Positions 44,586-55,924 of a stretch of DNA of 64,000 nt are shown in pieces; the stretch's first letter is position 1; each line of letters starts with the position of its first letter. The notes beneath the pieces are model-generated. The model was not told the origin of the DNA. It was given only the letters and a program-made list of their open reading frames with translations, and made no database searches. Source of the stretch: Porphyra umbilicalis (taxonomy: Eukaryota; Rhodophyta; Bangiophyceae; Bangiales; Bangiaceae); NCBI GenBank assembly GCA_002049455.2, contig KV918803.1:124001-188000 (forward strand), given 5' to 3'. Position numbers and translations under genes: made by a program.

Positions 44586-46986
44586 TACAGTCGTTCCACC
44601 AAAAACCTAGCACACCCGCGGGACCAGTAGTTCCATCGACATCTCACATGTGCCTCTTCTGCTCTCCAATGCTATCTTTTTTAGACATGCGCTGTTGAAA
44701 CTTCCTCGAACATGACCAATCCACGATTACAGCGGAGGCGCGGCGGGCCTGAGGGACCTTCTCAAGAGGGACATGGGCTTTCTGAAACAATATTCCCGAG
44801 ACAGCTGAAGCTGCACCGATTTTCGGAACTCGTGGCAGGTCCATTGCACGCGTGGCACGAGAATGTCGCCTACGTTCACAAGTGTTGGGCACCATCACGC
44901 ATGGCAGCAAATTGTTCCCTCGATAGATCCTCCGGCCCTGCGCTCTCATTGGCGCGGAAGTCCACAAGGCACTGCCCACATTCTCGCTGATGTGGTGGAC
45001 CAATGAGAGAGCGCCAGAGTGCCTCTATTGAGAACGGGCCCTGCAATAGATGCCTCACTTGTTACCGGCTCACACGCAGCGGGAACGCACGTTACGACTC
45101 ACTGAAATTGTTCTGTTGGAAGCCGTCGCCTGTTTTCGAAATGGGCTCATCACACGCAAGCTGGACTGCCACACGAGGCAGCAAAAAACAGCAAGGACTT
45201 CTCGAGGGCCTTCACTGGCCCCCCACGTCGGGGTGCCAGGCCCGTCGACCAATTTCGCTGTTCCGCCTGTGGCGTGCGTGCCAGGCGTCACACGTCGAGT
45301 GTCAATGATCAGAGCGCGGCCCCGGCCGTGTCGCCCACTTCTGCTGACAGCCCAGTGCGAGCAGGACAGAGACCAGTAGATCTCGTCCTCCGCGCCACTT
45401 CGAACCGCTGGCAAGTCCATTGCGAAATCATAGGGAATCGCAGCATCTTTTGACCCTATCTTGATCCCTGAACGATGGCCCGACGGTCCAGATCACAGGC
45501 CCGTTCTGGGTCGGTCGAGGTCACATGATCAAATTTGTGACGATCAGAACGCAGATGTCGACCGGACGCCGGCGTCGTCGATTCGGACCACGTCGCCGCC
45601 GCGATCCGCAGCCCCCCCACCCCCCTCCCCACCGCCGACGTCGCCGTCGCCGCGGCTGCGACCGAGGCGTCCCCCCCACCCCCCCCCCTGCCGCCCCACG
45701 CTCCCCCCCGCCCCCCCCCCCCCCCCTCCTGTTCCAATCACTTCTGTTTCTCGTCTCGTCTTGCATTCGTTTTTCTTGCTTTCTTTTTCGTGGGTCATCT
45801 GCCTTGTTCTTTGAGCTGTTCCTTTGTGTCGAAATAAAAACACACGCCGCTCCTGTTCTTTTTTGTCTTGGTCATTGTTGTGCGCTGCGATACTGAGTTT
45901 GCGGTCGCTGCAGTTTATTGCACTTCTTTACTGTCGGCATCAGTTCTTCTCGCCCGTCCACAATGCGTAAAATGCTGCTGCAAGTCGTGGAGGGAGAAGC
46001 CGCCTCGAACTCAGAGTCCACAAACCCACCGCCGTGACCATTATTCCTCCTTCAAAAAAAAAAAACACGACGCAAGAGAGCCACCGCCGGTGATCAGCAC
46101 CAACAAGGGAGCATGACGAGGGCGGCAGTGGTAGAAACGACAAGAAAAAAGAACAGCATGTGTTTATCTCAACGACACAGAGGGAATGCCCAAAGAACAA
46201 GGCAGATGACCCACGAAAAAGAAAGCAAGAAAAACGAATGCAAGACGAGACGAGAAACAGAAGTGATTGGAACAGGAGGGGGGGGGGGGGGGCGGGGGGA
46301 GCGTGGGGCGGCAGGGGGGGGGGTGGGGGGGACGCCTCGGTCGCAGCCGCGGCGACGGCGACGTCGGCGGTGGGGAGGGGGGTGGGGGGGCTGCGGATCG
46401 CGGCGGCGACGTGGTCCGAATCGACGACGCCGGCGTCCGGTCGACATCTGCGTTCTGATCGTCACAAATTTGATCATGTGACCTCGACCGACCCAGAACG
46501 GGCCTGTGATCTGGACCGTCGGGCCATCGTTCAGGGATCAAGATAGGGTCAAAAGATGCTGCGATTCCCTATGATTTCGCAATGGACTTGCCAGCGGTTC
46601 GAAATGGCGCGGAGGACGAGATCTACTGGTCTCTGTCCTGCTCGCACTGGGCTGTCAGCAGAAGTGGGCGACACGGCCGGGGCCGCGCTCTGATCATTGA
46701 CACTCGACGTGTGACGCCTGGCACGCACGCCACAGGCGGAACAGCGAAATTGGTCGACGGGCCTGGCACCCCGACGTGGGGGGCTAGTGAAGGCCCTGGA
46801 GAGCTCTTCGATGTCATGCGTTGCCGTGTGTGATGGAGCACCCACAATCTATTGAGCACAGAAGTGGGTTTGAGGCTTTTTCTGGGACACGTCACTTACT
46901 TATAGCCGCGCTTGCAAGAGACGAGGAACATATGGGACGCACTTTTGATGTCGGCCGAGTGCTAGGTTTTTGGTGGAACGACTGTA
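44586..46986. repeat. 2.4-kb inverted repeat (hairpin-forming locus)
   Basis: The left arm 45,180-45,870 and right arm 46,130-46,820 are nearly identical reverse complements, about 690 bp each, around a spacer of about 260 bp. They include long C runs on the left (45,600-45,727) and G runs on the right (46,270-46,335) of different length. Outside them, 44,586-44,613 and 46,959-46,986 are a perfect 28-bp inverted match. The left side has about 450 extra bases (44,720-45,180), which include a diverged duplicate of the arm sequence around GGCAAGTCCATTGC. Each arm can encode the same approximately 70-residue peptide starting MDLPAVR. No transposase or target duplication was recognised. Confidence 0.85.
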
Positions 46987-47271
46987 TCTCTCCAAAGCGC
47001 CCCTCTTCCCATCAAGGGCACTCCTCAAGTAGTCCACGTCGGAGCACTCAAGCCCACCACGCAGCCCAAGCAGCTCGCCCGCGCACGCGCCCGCCCACAC
47101 TCTAAATCAAAACGCTCACCAAATCAAAGCATCAGGGATCAAAGCAAAGCCCACGCAAATCAAAGCATCAGAAGCGCAAGAACAAAAAATGTGAAATCGC
47201 AAAAATTTCACTCAAAATCGCACGGGTACAAATGTCGAATGCACCAGCGGTCACCAAACCGCGAGGAAGTC

Positions 47272-47366
47272 GCATGGGTAGCCTAGTGGGAAGTAGGCAC
47301 CCACTCTCATTAGGCGTGACCTTCGGGTCGCGTCCGGGAGTCGGGGGTTCGAACCCTGTCAATACC
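47272..47366 (+). other. tRNA-like sequence with A and B boxes
   Basis: TAGCCTAGTGGG (47,279-47,290) fits the pol III A-box consensus and GGTTCGAACCC (47,346-47,356) the B box. Between them CGTGACC-TTCG-GGTCGCG (47,315-47,332) forms a 7-bp stem with a UUCG loop, like a long variable arm. A GCC/GGC D-stem is possible. The acceptor ends do not pair and the T-stem has mismatches, so this is not a working tRNA. It is more likely a tRNA-derived SINE or tRNA pseudogene. It lies just downstream (on the - strand) of the zinc-protein exon. Confidence 0.6.
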
Positions 47367-47407
47367 TGGTTTCTTGAATTTTGCTTTTTTACAGCAGGAG
47401 GGCTTAC

Positions 47408-47824
47408 AGCGGCGTTGAGCATGACGTTCCAACACTTCCAACACGCGTCGTGTTGGACACGCATCCACTCGGCCACGTCTCTCTCGGAGAGATAAGGGCA
47501 CTCAAAATCGGACTTGGTCAGGGCCGGGGCGCCCGGACGACGCGTGATGTTGCCTTTGTTGTCAATGTTGAACCGCGACGGGTCCAGCCGCAGGGTGTTC
47601 ACGCGGTGGCCGTCCTTGTTGCACTTCGGGCAATTCTTTTCGAGGTGGGCACAATCCGCTGTGAAGCACCTCCCCTCCTTGTGGAAGGGGTGGTCAGCCG
47701 GAAGGGCGTGGAGGCAGGGCCACGACCTGAAGACGCACGTCCGTTGCGAGTGGGACCCCGTCCTCTTGCTCCCACTGTCATCGGGGCCGAGGTCAAACCC
47801 ACAGAGCAGGCACTTGCCCGTCAT
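47408..47824 (-). CDS. Cys/His-rich zinc-binding protein, exon
   Basis: On the - strand from ATG at 47,824: MTGKCLLCGFDLGPDDSGSK, then C and W residues. It continues with PCLHALPADHPFHKEGRCFT and ADCAHLEKNCPKCNKDGHRV. The order C-x2-C ... C ... C-x-H ... H-x2-H ... C ... C ... C-x2-C gives eight or more potential zinc ligands, similar in spacing to RING or related cross-brace fingers, though I cannot assign the exact class. The rest ends ERDVAEWMRVQHDACWKCWN and VMLNAA. A good donor GTAAGC follows at 47,407 on the - strand. If it is used, the tRNA-like sequence beyond lies in an intron. The frame stays open upstream to 48,808, but that part looks compositional, so I start at the Met next to the cysteine cluster. 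Confidence 0.5.
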
Positions 47825-50800
47825 GTCGCCGCACCGACCCCCGCCCGACGGCGTCGCTACCGCACGACCGCCCGCCCCCCTTCTCACGTGCGTCGCGCGC
47901 GCCGGACGGCCCACCTGCAAGACCACCCGACCGCACGACCTCCACGCCGCGTCGATGCCCGCGCCCCGGCCAACCGCTCGTGACGCTCTTATGTGTGTCG
48001 TCCGGCAACGGGGACCCCAACTTGTCACAGCACGCGTCCATCTGAGGGCGCCTGACGCAACGGTACAAACTGGCGCGGGGGGGAGGGAGAGGCAGGAGGG
48101 AGCGACAGAAAACTCCCTCAAACGAGAACGCGCGGCACACTCTCGAGGGGGGGGGTGGTGGTGGGGCGTCGGCCGGAGCACGCCGCAGGTCGGCGAAGCG
48201 CAATCGCGACCGGGTTTGAAGGTGTGGGGGAAACGGCGGCTCGGCCCCACGCCTGCGCCACTGCCTGCATCGCGCGAAGAACGAACGAGGGGCACGAGCG
48301 TAGCAGGTGAACAGCCATCGGCAAGTGCGCGCGCGGCGCAAGCGATTGCGGTGGCAGAGAAAAAGGGCGGCAATCGTCGAGAGAGGTCCATGGAGCGAGG
48401 TGGGCATTTGCATCCCGGGTCCGACAGGGATCGCGACCACGTCGGATGTGTACGGGTTTCAAGAGCTGCTCTCATCTCGAGACCACGATCGGACGGCCAG
48501 CGATAGTGCCCCGGTGGATCCAGGCACCCCGCGTGACGGGCTTTCGTCCAATGAAAATTCAACAGAATCCCGCATGCCGGATCGCGGGACAGCGTCGCCG
48601 CACAGCCGGGTCGGTAAAGTCCCATGTAGCCCCCATTCGTTAAGATTTGCATGCTCGACCTACGGTTTGCACCCTGTCGGAGCGTGCACGAAGTGGAGCA
48701 CGTTTCCCCTCGGACGAGCCGCCGAGTGCCACTTAGGGCCACCGAAATTTCACGAAATCTGACGACCTGCCTGCATGGGCGCTCTGGGAGGGGACTAATG
48801 ATCTGCATTAGTGGCCATTCCCCACCATGCCGGTCTCTGTTGCACGAAGTGGAGCACTTTTCTCCTGGGACGAGTCCCGGCAGGCCCTTAATCAGAATCG
48901 GTCCACCTGACTAGCGTCGCGGGCCACAGTCGGGGCCGCAATCAGCGGTCAGTGCGCCAACCACGCGCGACTCACCGCGTCGGACACGGTATTCGCACTC
49001 GCGAGCATTCCTTCTGTAAGGAAACGTGCTCGCTGTGGGAAACGTGCCTGCCAGGAACGGCCCGCTGAAGGGGGTAAAACGTGCTGCACGTTTGGGCGCA
49101 TACGCGCAGGGCCCATTTTTTAGGGATCTGCCATACACGTCGAATCGACGGGGAGCGTTTTTTGAAATACAACCTCTCCCTCGTCGGGAATGTGTACCAC
49201 CCTACTTGGGGGGTACTGGCGCGTACTGGGGCCCGATTTTCGTACTGTGGGGCCAAAACGGAGGCCCGGAGCCCAAAATGAAGCCCGGCCGCAGCCAGGC
49301 CTGTGCCAGGGCGGCCGAAACGTGGGCTACAAGTCTGCACGTCACGTTCTCGAGACGGCTCGAGACGGCTCGAGACGGCGACTGGATTCCGCGTATTGTA
49401 GCCCACCTCTGAAGCAGGCTACAAGTCGATCAAAACGCAGGCAAATCGAGGCCTCAGGGGCCAATTCATCGGCACTCTGCACACGCTCGCCATGCCCAGA
49501 TGGCTCCCAAGTTCTACGACTTGTGGCCCGCCCGAAAGCAGGCTACAAGTGGACCGATTGGGCCCACCTTCAGCAACCACTGGGCAGCTTGGCGCGGGAA
49601 GGCGGCTCCGGGTCACAAGTCAGAGATGATCAGCGTCGCTGGAATGCCCGGCGGCCTCTTCACTGAACACGTGGGCAGCTGACAGATTCGTGGCTGCCAA
49701 ATGTCGCACATCATGCCTGGTGTACAGTGAGTGGTTCCTTCGTCAGCCGACTCGAAGGAGGAGCCAATAATATGACGTGCTGAAGCATGAACGTCGTGAT
49801 GGGACTTGCCAAATGACACGGGCTCACGCGCTGTCAGCTGTGGTGGTCCGCGCCAATACGAATGTCATGCCATCTTTGTGCCTGGGTTGTTTTTCGGTGG
49901 CACCACACGGCCGCATGAAAACACCGCCTTGCAGACTTCGAGCGAATCGCGCCCCGTTCAATCTCACGCGGAGGCTCCTACCGGCTGGTGGTGATCCCAG
50001 GACAGTTACGTGGCAGTCCGACGCTGTGGATCGAGGCGACCGCAAGCCTGATCCACGGGCGCGACCCTCGCGAGCACGCGCCGACAACAGAGTCGGAACA
50101 TGACGGCTCCCGTGCCATGCGACCTTGCAATCGGACCCACCGTCTTCCCCAGCCCCACATCCTCCCGCCTTCCTCCTCGCCGACTCGCCCAGGGGCGCCC
50201 CGGCTCTTCTCTTATAGTTTCCAGGCATGCAAACGCACGAGATCTCTTTTGACGTGAACTGTGCAGTACACTGCACGGGTCACGGTTGGCACTTGTGCGT
50301 GCTAGGCATTGCGCCTCTTTCGCGTGTGTTTCTCTTTTTGGTGTGAAAGTGACATACGAGAATACCATCAACTGCCTGCGCTCGAGTGGTTCAATTCCTT
50401 GGAAAACCGTGCGCTGCCGACAGAGAGAGTGCTGACCGATTCTCCTTTTCTCTGCTCCTCTCGTGCCTGCCTTGGACTTTGTGATCGCCTCTCGTCTGCT
50501 TGTCCTGGTGTCACTGTGATCTGCTGCCTGGTGTCATGTTTTTCTCGCGTTGGTGGTGGCTTGGAAGGCCTGCTTCTTATCGTGTTCGCGTTCCGCCTCC
50601 GCTCTCTGCCCTCTGCTCTGGTTGTTTCTTTTGTCTTCCTGCCTGTTGTCCTTTTTCTTGGAGTCCTGGGTGGTGCGCAGGCATATGCCTGCCTGCAATA
50701 GTGGTAGTCTCGGCGTGTATGTGGGTGTGGGCAGTAGGGCTGATGAAGCGTAGGAAAAAAAAGCCCGCACGCAGTGTCAGCAATCCTCTAGAACGACTGT

Positions 50801-51560
50801 TGGCAGGCCCGAAGCGTAGCGCCCACAAAATTCGGCAGGACGCATCTCTGCGAGACACGTACCGTTGTCGGCGCGCGATACGTTTCAATGGAATGGTCGG
50901 CTACGCTTCAAGTCTTGTGCAATTGCATTCCGTCTGGACAGGGCCCCCACAGAGCCCTTGAGGGGGGGGTGTATGATAACCACCACCCCTCGCAGAGACA
51001 TCATTGGCCAATGTCACAGTACATGCCCGTCTTAAAACGTGAATAATCGCTGGTGTACTAATTTGGAAGAACACTGTGGGGAAACGAGGCAAGTAACCCC
51101 GCGAATATGTGTACTGGGCCCATTTCACCTCAAAATGAAATGTGACGCGCTGTACTGGTCAGTACGCCCAAGTACAGTGGTACACTTTCCCGACGCTGCT
51201 GGTGTCAAGGTGCGATCCGAGGCCATGGAGGCTGCGTCTCAAGGCCTGTGCACCCACACGTGGGTACATACGGTGGCCACCGTGCCATTGGATTTGAGAT
51301 GTTCCGTGGTGGCTGACCCGTGCCGAGGGCTGGAGAGGACACTGCTCGACACATAGGTGCACCCTTCCAATTGGACAGAGGCTGCGCTCGGGGAGTTTGA
51401 AGACGGTGAGACCGGACCGCTTGCTTTGCTCGCGTCGTCCCTCGCCGTTGATCACCGCCCAGGCGCAGACGGTACGGCCGTGGGGGGAACACGCGGCTCA
51501 CCTTCCCCCGCGGTCTGGATACGACCGGCCCTAGTGGGACCGTTGGCGTCGGCGGTCGTC
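47825..51560. other. 3.7 kb without a supported gene
   Basis: Short frames only. A 34-base stretch starting TGCACGAAGTGGAGCAC occurs at about 48,686 and again at about 48,841 in the same direction, with GGACGAG at its end. CTCGAGACGG is repeated three times at about 49,352-49,378. A hydrophobic 130-aa frame at 50,309-50,701 is unrecognised. The last 200 bases before 51,561 are the probable 5' region of the methyltransferase gene. Confidence 0.3.
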
Positions 51561-52723
51561 ATGGCGTTCCCGACGCGGTCATTGCTCAAGCGGGTGCCGG
51601 TCGCGACGGTGGTGCGCGTTGGGATGGAGGTCGTCCTGGTGACGGCGCTGGTGCTTGTCTTGTCGACGGTGTTGGGTAAGGGAAGTGCCTCGAGGGGGGG
51701 CTGGCCGACGGCTGCAAGCCTCTGGCAGTGCGCACCGGCGCTGGTGAACGCCAAGCCGGCGTGCTGCGGGCCGGGTTGCCGCGGGGACATGGGAAAAGCG
51801 GCCAGCCACTATGACGAGAAGTACTTCCAATGGCAGGTGCGTGCGAGGATTGTTGGTGTGGGCTGACTCGATGCGCTGTGTGGTTTGTGGTTGCTTTAAG
51901 AGGAGCGGGGATGAGGGGTTGGGGCTGGGTGGAGAGGGGGAGTGGAGGTGACAGCGCCAACGTGGATGTGGGACCGCCCAAGACATTGCGGGCGTAGATG
52001 GGACCAGCTGGTCTGTGCGGGGCTGCGCTTTGGGACGGGCTGAGAAGGGAGAGAGGTGTCACCATGCGGAGCTTCTTGTTGACACACCTCTGTCCCGCTC
52101 TGCGTCCGTTCCTTTGCTTGTGCGTGCAGACCTCCCAAGGCCGGACCAAGGCCCTTAACACCAACTTCAACAGCCTCTTCCAAACGCGCCCCACTGACGT
52201 GGTCGGCGACCTGGGCGCCGGGGGCGGCCACATCTTGGCGACCCTAAACGTCAGTCGGCGGGTGGCCATTGAGCTCAACCCCCACGCGCGGGCGTCGATG
52301 GCGGTCAACTACCCCGACGCGGCCATCCACGCCGTCCAGTACATTGAGGATGTGGAGGACAACTCACTGGACCTCTTGTTCTCGACGAGTGTTATTGAGC
52401 ACCTCGAGTGCCCGCTGACAGAGCTCCGCGCGGCGGCCGCCAAGATCAAGGTCGGCGGCCGCATCATTGTCGGCATTAAGAATGAGGGCGTCCAGGTCGG
52501 GCGCCAGTGGACTGACCCAGCACAGGACATCGACATGCACCTGTACACTTGGGCGCCGCAGATGCTGGCCAATTTGCTCTATGCGGCGGGCTTCCAGGTG
52601 GACCGGGTCGACCCGCCAGTGGCGGCGGCCGAGAGCGCCTCTGCCACCTGGACGGCCAGCGACCGCGCCAGCTACAAGGCGTTTGTGTACCACTGGGCGT
52701 ATGCGACCAAGGTAGGAAAATGA
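51561..52723 (+). CDS. membrane-anchored class I SAM-dependent methyltransferase (two exons)
   Basis: Exon 1 is 51,561-51,836 and exon 2 is 52,130-52,723, joined by a 293-base phase-0 intron (CAG|GTGCGT ... TGCGTGCAG|ACC), giving 289 aa. The start GTCATGGCG is a good eukaryotic context. Residues about 22-38 (MEVVLVTALVLVLSTVL) form one membrane-spanning or signal-anchor segment after a basic N-terminus. HYDEKYFQWQ (83-92) is the conserved entry motif of this methyltransferase group. VVGDLGAGGGH (about 116-126) is SAM motif I, followed by the acidic end of strand 2 in AIELNP. SVIEHLECP and KVGGRIIVGI are the later conserved blocks, and HLYTWAPQMLANLLYAAGF matches the C-terminal helix of the Methyltransf_23-type fold. 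Substrate unknown. AAG|GTAGGA just before the stop could be another donor, so a third exon is possible. Confidence 0.8.
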
Positions 52724-52989
52724 GAGCCTTGATGCTTGACGGCGGCTGCTGCTGTGGGACGCCCGTGAGGGCGCGGCGCCCTGGCAGGCGCATGGAGGCG
52801 GGAGTGGCGAGAGGTGGGGTGTGCACTTGTGGGGGGGCTCTGGCGTTGGTGCTTCTAGGTACCGGGGCACGACGGTCCAGCAGCCAGCACGTGATTGCGA
52901 CTGCATTCTCAAGCCCCTTCCCGTGTGGCCCGGCCACGCGCCCACCCGAGTGCCCGAGGCATGGACGTCTGTGGATGGCAGGAAAGGCG

Positions 52990-54045
52990 GCCAACGGGCA
53001 AGGTGTAGAACCCCCCCCTCACCCCCCCCTCCCCACCCTTGCGCGTCTTTACCCCCATTGACCGGCCCGCCACAGCGGGGGGCACCCCCGGGGGGGTGGC
53101 CACTGGCGGCGCTGCCCGGGTGCCGCCCGCCACGCGGGCGGGCACGCGTCGGAGAGGCCCGTCGACGGGGGGGGGGTGGCGGCACCGCCCCCACCGCCCC
53201 CCCGCCCCCACAGTGACTGCTTTGCGGACCGCCTCTGTGGCGGTGGGCGGGGCAAAGAGGCCGGCTGCCCCGGCGGCGGCGGCGCCCCCCGTGGGGCAAA
53301 GGGGTTGGGTTGTTCCTGCCGGGCGAGCCCGAGGGGCCCCCCTAACCCCCGCCCCCAGAGCAAACCCCGTGCGGCCGCCGCGCCACGGCGGCCCGCCTCC
53401 CCCCCACCGCGCACCCGCCCGCCGAGCACCCGCCCGCCGTGCGGGCGCCGTCTCCCGCCGGCCGTGCGCCCGCAGCGCAGCCGCCGGCTGTGGGTCCAAC
53501 CGCCCACCGCGCGCGCGCACAGACACACTGGCCACGCGCCGCCGCGGCCGACGCTCGCCGCGCCGCCCGCCACTCCCCGGTCCGCCCGCCCCCCGCCGCG
53601 CCGCCCGCCACCCCCCGCGCCGCCCGCCGCTTGCCGCTTGCCGCGCCTCCCGCCGCGTGCCGCGCCGCTCGCCCCGACCGCCAGCCGCTCCGCCCCTGCC
53701 GCCCCGCCGCGCGGCCGCCCGCGCACCGACGCCCCCCCGCCGCGTCGGCAAACACACCCCCCCCCCCCTCCACCGCCGTTGCCACAGCAGCGGCGGCGGC
53801 CGCCCGCCCGCCGCCGCCGCCGCCCGCGCCCCCTGCCCCTCGGCCGGCGGCGACTGGGGCGGCGGCGGGGGGGGACGGCAGGGGCGGCTGGCGGGGTGCG
53901 GCGGCACCGCTGGCGCCATTGACGCTGCCGCGCCCGGCCGCGCGCACCCCGGGCGGCCGCCCGCCGTGCCGCCCCGAGGGGCCACCCCCCCCCCCCCGCC
54001 CGCCCGACAGCGACGGCGCGGGGGGGCGGCCACCGCGGCGGCCGC

Positions 54046-54085
<40 letters not shown>

Positions 54086-55228
54086 AACGCCGCCCGCCCC
54101 GTCTGCGGGCGCGCGCCGCCGCGCGGGGGCCCCCGCGGGGGCCCCCGACGCGCCGCCGTCGCCCGCGCCCGCGGGGGGGCGGCGCCGCCCGCCGGCGGCG
54201 CGGCGTAGGCGCGGCGCCCGCGGCAGCGGCAGCGGCAGACGCTGCCGCGCCGACCTCGACGCCGTCCACCAACCCCCTCCCGGGCCCCTCTACTCCCCAC
54301 CCCGTCACCCTCACGGTGGCGGCGTGGGACCCCGGCGCGGACCCCAACGGCGCCATCCCCCCCCCCGCCCCCCGGCGGCCGCGTATGGGTGCGTGTGGGT
54401 GGCAGGGGGGGCGAGTGCGCTCGCATCGTCGTCCACGCGGGCCCGCCGCGTCTTTCGGGCGGCGGGCCACCTGCTAGCGCCGGGGGGGCGCCTCGTCCTG
54501 GCGGGCGGCTTGGAGGGGGCGGCCGTGTGGGCGGCCGCCGCCGCCGCGGGGGCGGCCGGCGGCGGGCGGGGCGGCGGCGGCGGTGGGGGCGGCGGCGGCA
54601 GCGACGGGGGGGGCCCCCGTGGCTGTCGGCGGCCGACGAGGCGGGGCGGCCCCCCGCGTCGGCGGCCGCCGCCGCCGCCGCCGCCGCACCCACCGTGGTT
54701 GATTGTGGCTCCCACGCCCTCGGCTTCCCCGGGGGCCTCGGGCGCCTCCGCGGGTGGGGGGTGCGGGTCGAGGTGGCGCTCGGGGGCGCGGCGGCGGCGG
54801 CGGCGGTTGCCGCCGCCGCTACCGCCGGCGGCACCCCCGTGCGCGTGGGTGGGCGGCGCCCCCCCCCCCCCCCCCCGGTCGTGGCGTACCTTCCTCACCC
54901 CCCGGCGGTGGCGGCGGTGGCGGCGGTGGCGGCTGGGGAGGGGATGGCGGCGGCGGGGGGGTGGTCGTACGCGGCGCTCCACGCCGCCCACTGGCAGTTG
55001 GCAGCGGATTTGTGGGGGCGGGGGCGGGGTGGGGGGTATGAATACGGGCTATCAGACGCAGAGCCGGGGCTTGTGCCGCTCTTTGGGGGGGAGGTGTATG
55101 TGGCCGAGGGGGTGGTGGCGTGGGGGGGGGGGGGGGGGGGGGTTGGGGGGGGGGACGGGAAGGGGGGGGCGCCCGCCGGGCAGTGGCGGCGGGTGGGGTG
55201 GGGGGGGGGGGGGGGCGGCACACGCCTA
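52990..55228. other. extreme-GC tract with uncertain ORFs
   Basis: About 2.2 kb of nearly pure G and C, with CCG/GCC triplet runs near 54,040-54,085 and G or C runs up to 15 or more. Long frames are open on both strands (for example + 53,439-55,229 and - 52,909-54,834), as expected of such composition. On the + strand near 54,440-54,530, RRVFRAAGHLLAPGGRLVLA resembles the late motif of class I methyltransferases, so a decayed or frame-interrupted methyltransferase gene downstream of the intact one is conceivable but not shown. Confidence 0.3.
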
Positions 55229-55480
55229 GTGTCTATTCCCCTGAGGGGATCATTTGATCCTCTGAGGATCAATTGATCCTCATATGAGGCACCTCAAAAA
55301 AGAACCTTCCTGACGTCCGTTCTGTTTTTTTTCGATACAGGCGAACGCAGCGTGCCCGTCTTACCCGTCGGACTGTTCAAGGGCACCTGAGGGCACAAAA
55401 ACGTGCACGGCAAGGAAGAAAGATTCCTTTTTTTCGCGTAAGTAGGATCAATTGATCCTCAAGATCAGGGGAATAGACAC
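55229..55480. mobile_element. 252-bp TA-flanked MITE (Tc1/mariner-like)
   Basis: Starts GTGTCTATTCCCCTGA and ends with its exact reverse complement (TCAGGGGAATAGACAC), flanked by TA on both sides (55,227-55,228 and 55,481-55,482). The palindrome continues one base beyond (C...G). Inside, near both ends, lies the palindrome AGGATCAATTGATCCT (about 55,263 and 55,444), which may be a protein-binding repeat. TA duplication is the Tc1/mariner hallmark. AT-rich compared with the preceding GC tract. Confidence 0.75.
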
Positions 55481-55924
55481 TAGTTATCCCTGCCAGGAAA
55501 CGCAATTGAAAGGACGGGAAGCAGGGAGGGGAAGTCCAAATCACACTAAGATTAAGTGTGACCTAATCAGCACTAGTAAACAGATCGATTGATTGACATT
55601 GCAGTCGATCGGTCTCTTGTATCTCAATCGAGCGATGAGAATCGGCGTGTTTGCACGTGTCAATCAGCGCGATCGCTCGACTGGGAACGATCAACCATGG
55701 TGGAAGTCCTACAGTCATGATATAGTCATTATCGATGAACTGACGGGTGCCACTTGAGATGGGAAGCTTTCCCGAAGTGCATTAAATCGGTTACTGGGTG
55801 GTTACGGTCACAAGGAAACTCATGTTCTGCGGGTGGGAAACCTGTCATTGCCATTGTGATATCATACTCGATGTCAAGTTGCGTTCGCAGCCGCACTGGA
55901 TTGTACCATTCTCGTGGATACAAG

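Noticed and set aside
47272-47366. Functional type II tRNA gene
   Set aside because: A and B boxes are good, but the acceptor ends do not pair and the T stem is poor.
47168-48808. Full 546-codon - strand frame taken as one protein
   Set aside because: Its N-terminal half is compositional and its C-terminal part reads through the tRNA-like sequence. Only the Cys/His-rich middle is supported.
50385-50402. Second pol III B box (GGTTCAATTCC)
   Set aside because: No A box at a suitable distance and no cloverleaf.
50309-50701. Hydrophobic 130-codon frame that could be a membrane protein
   Set aside because: TTT/CTT/GTT-rich sequence gives hydrophobic codons in any frame; no start context, homology or neighbouring gene supports it.
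52909-54834. 641-codon frame on the - strand, and several equally long + strand frames over it
   Set aside because: Arg/Gly/Pro/Ala composition with no motif. In such extreme GC sequence stop codons are rare in all frames, so length alone means nothing.
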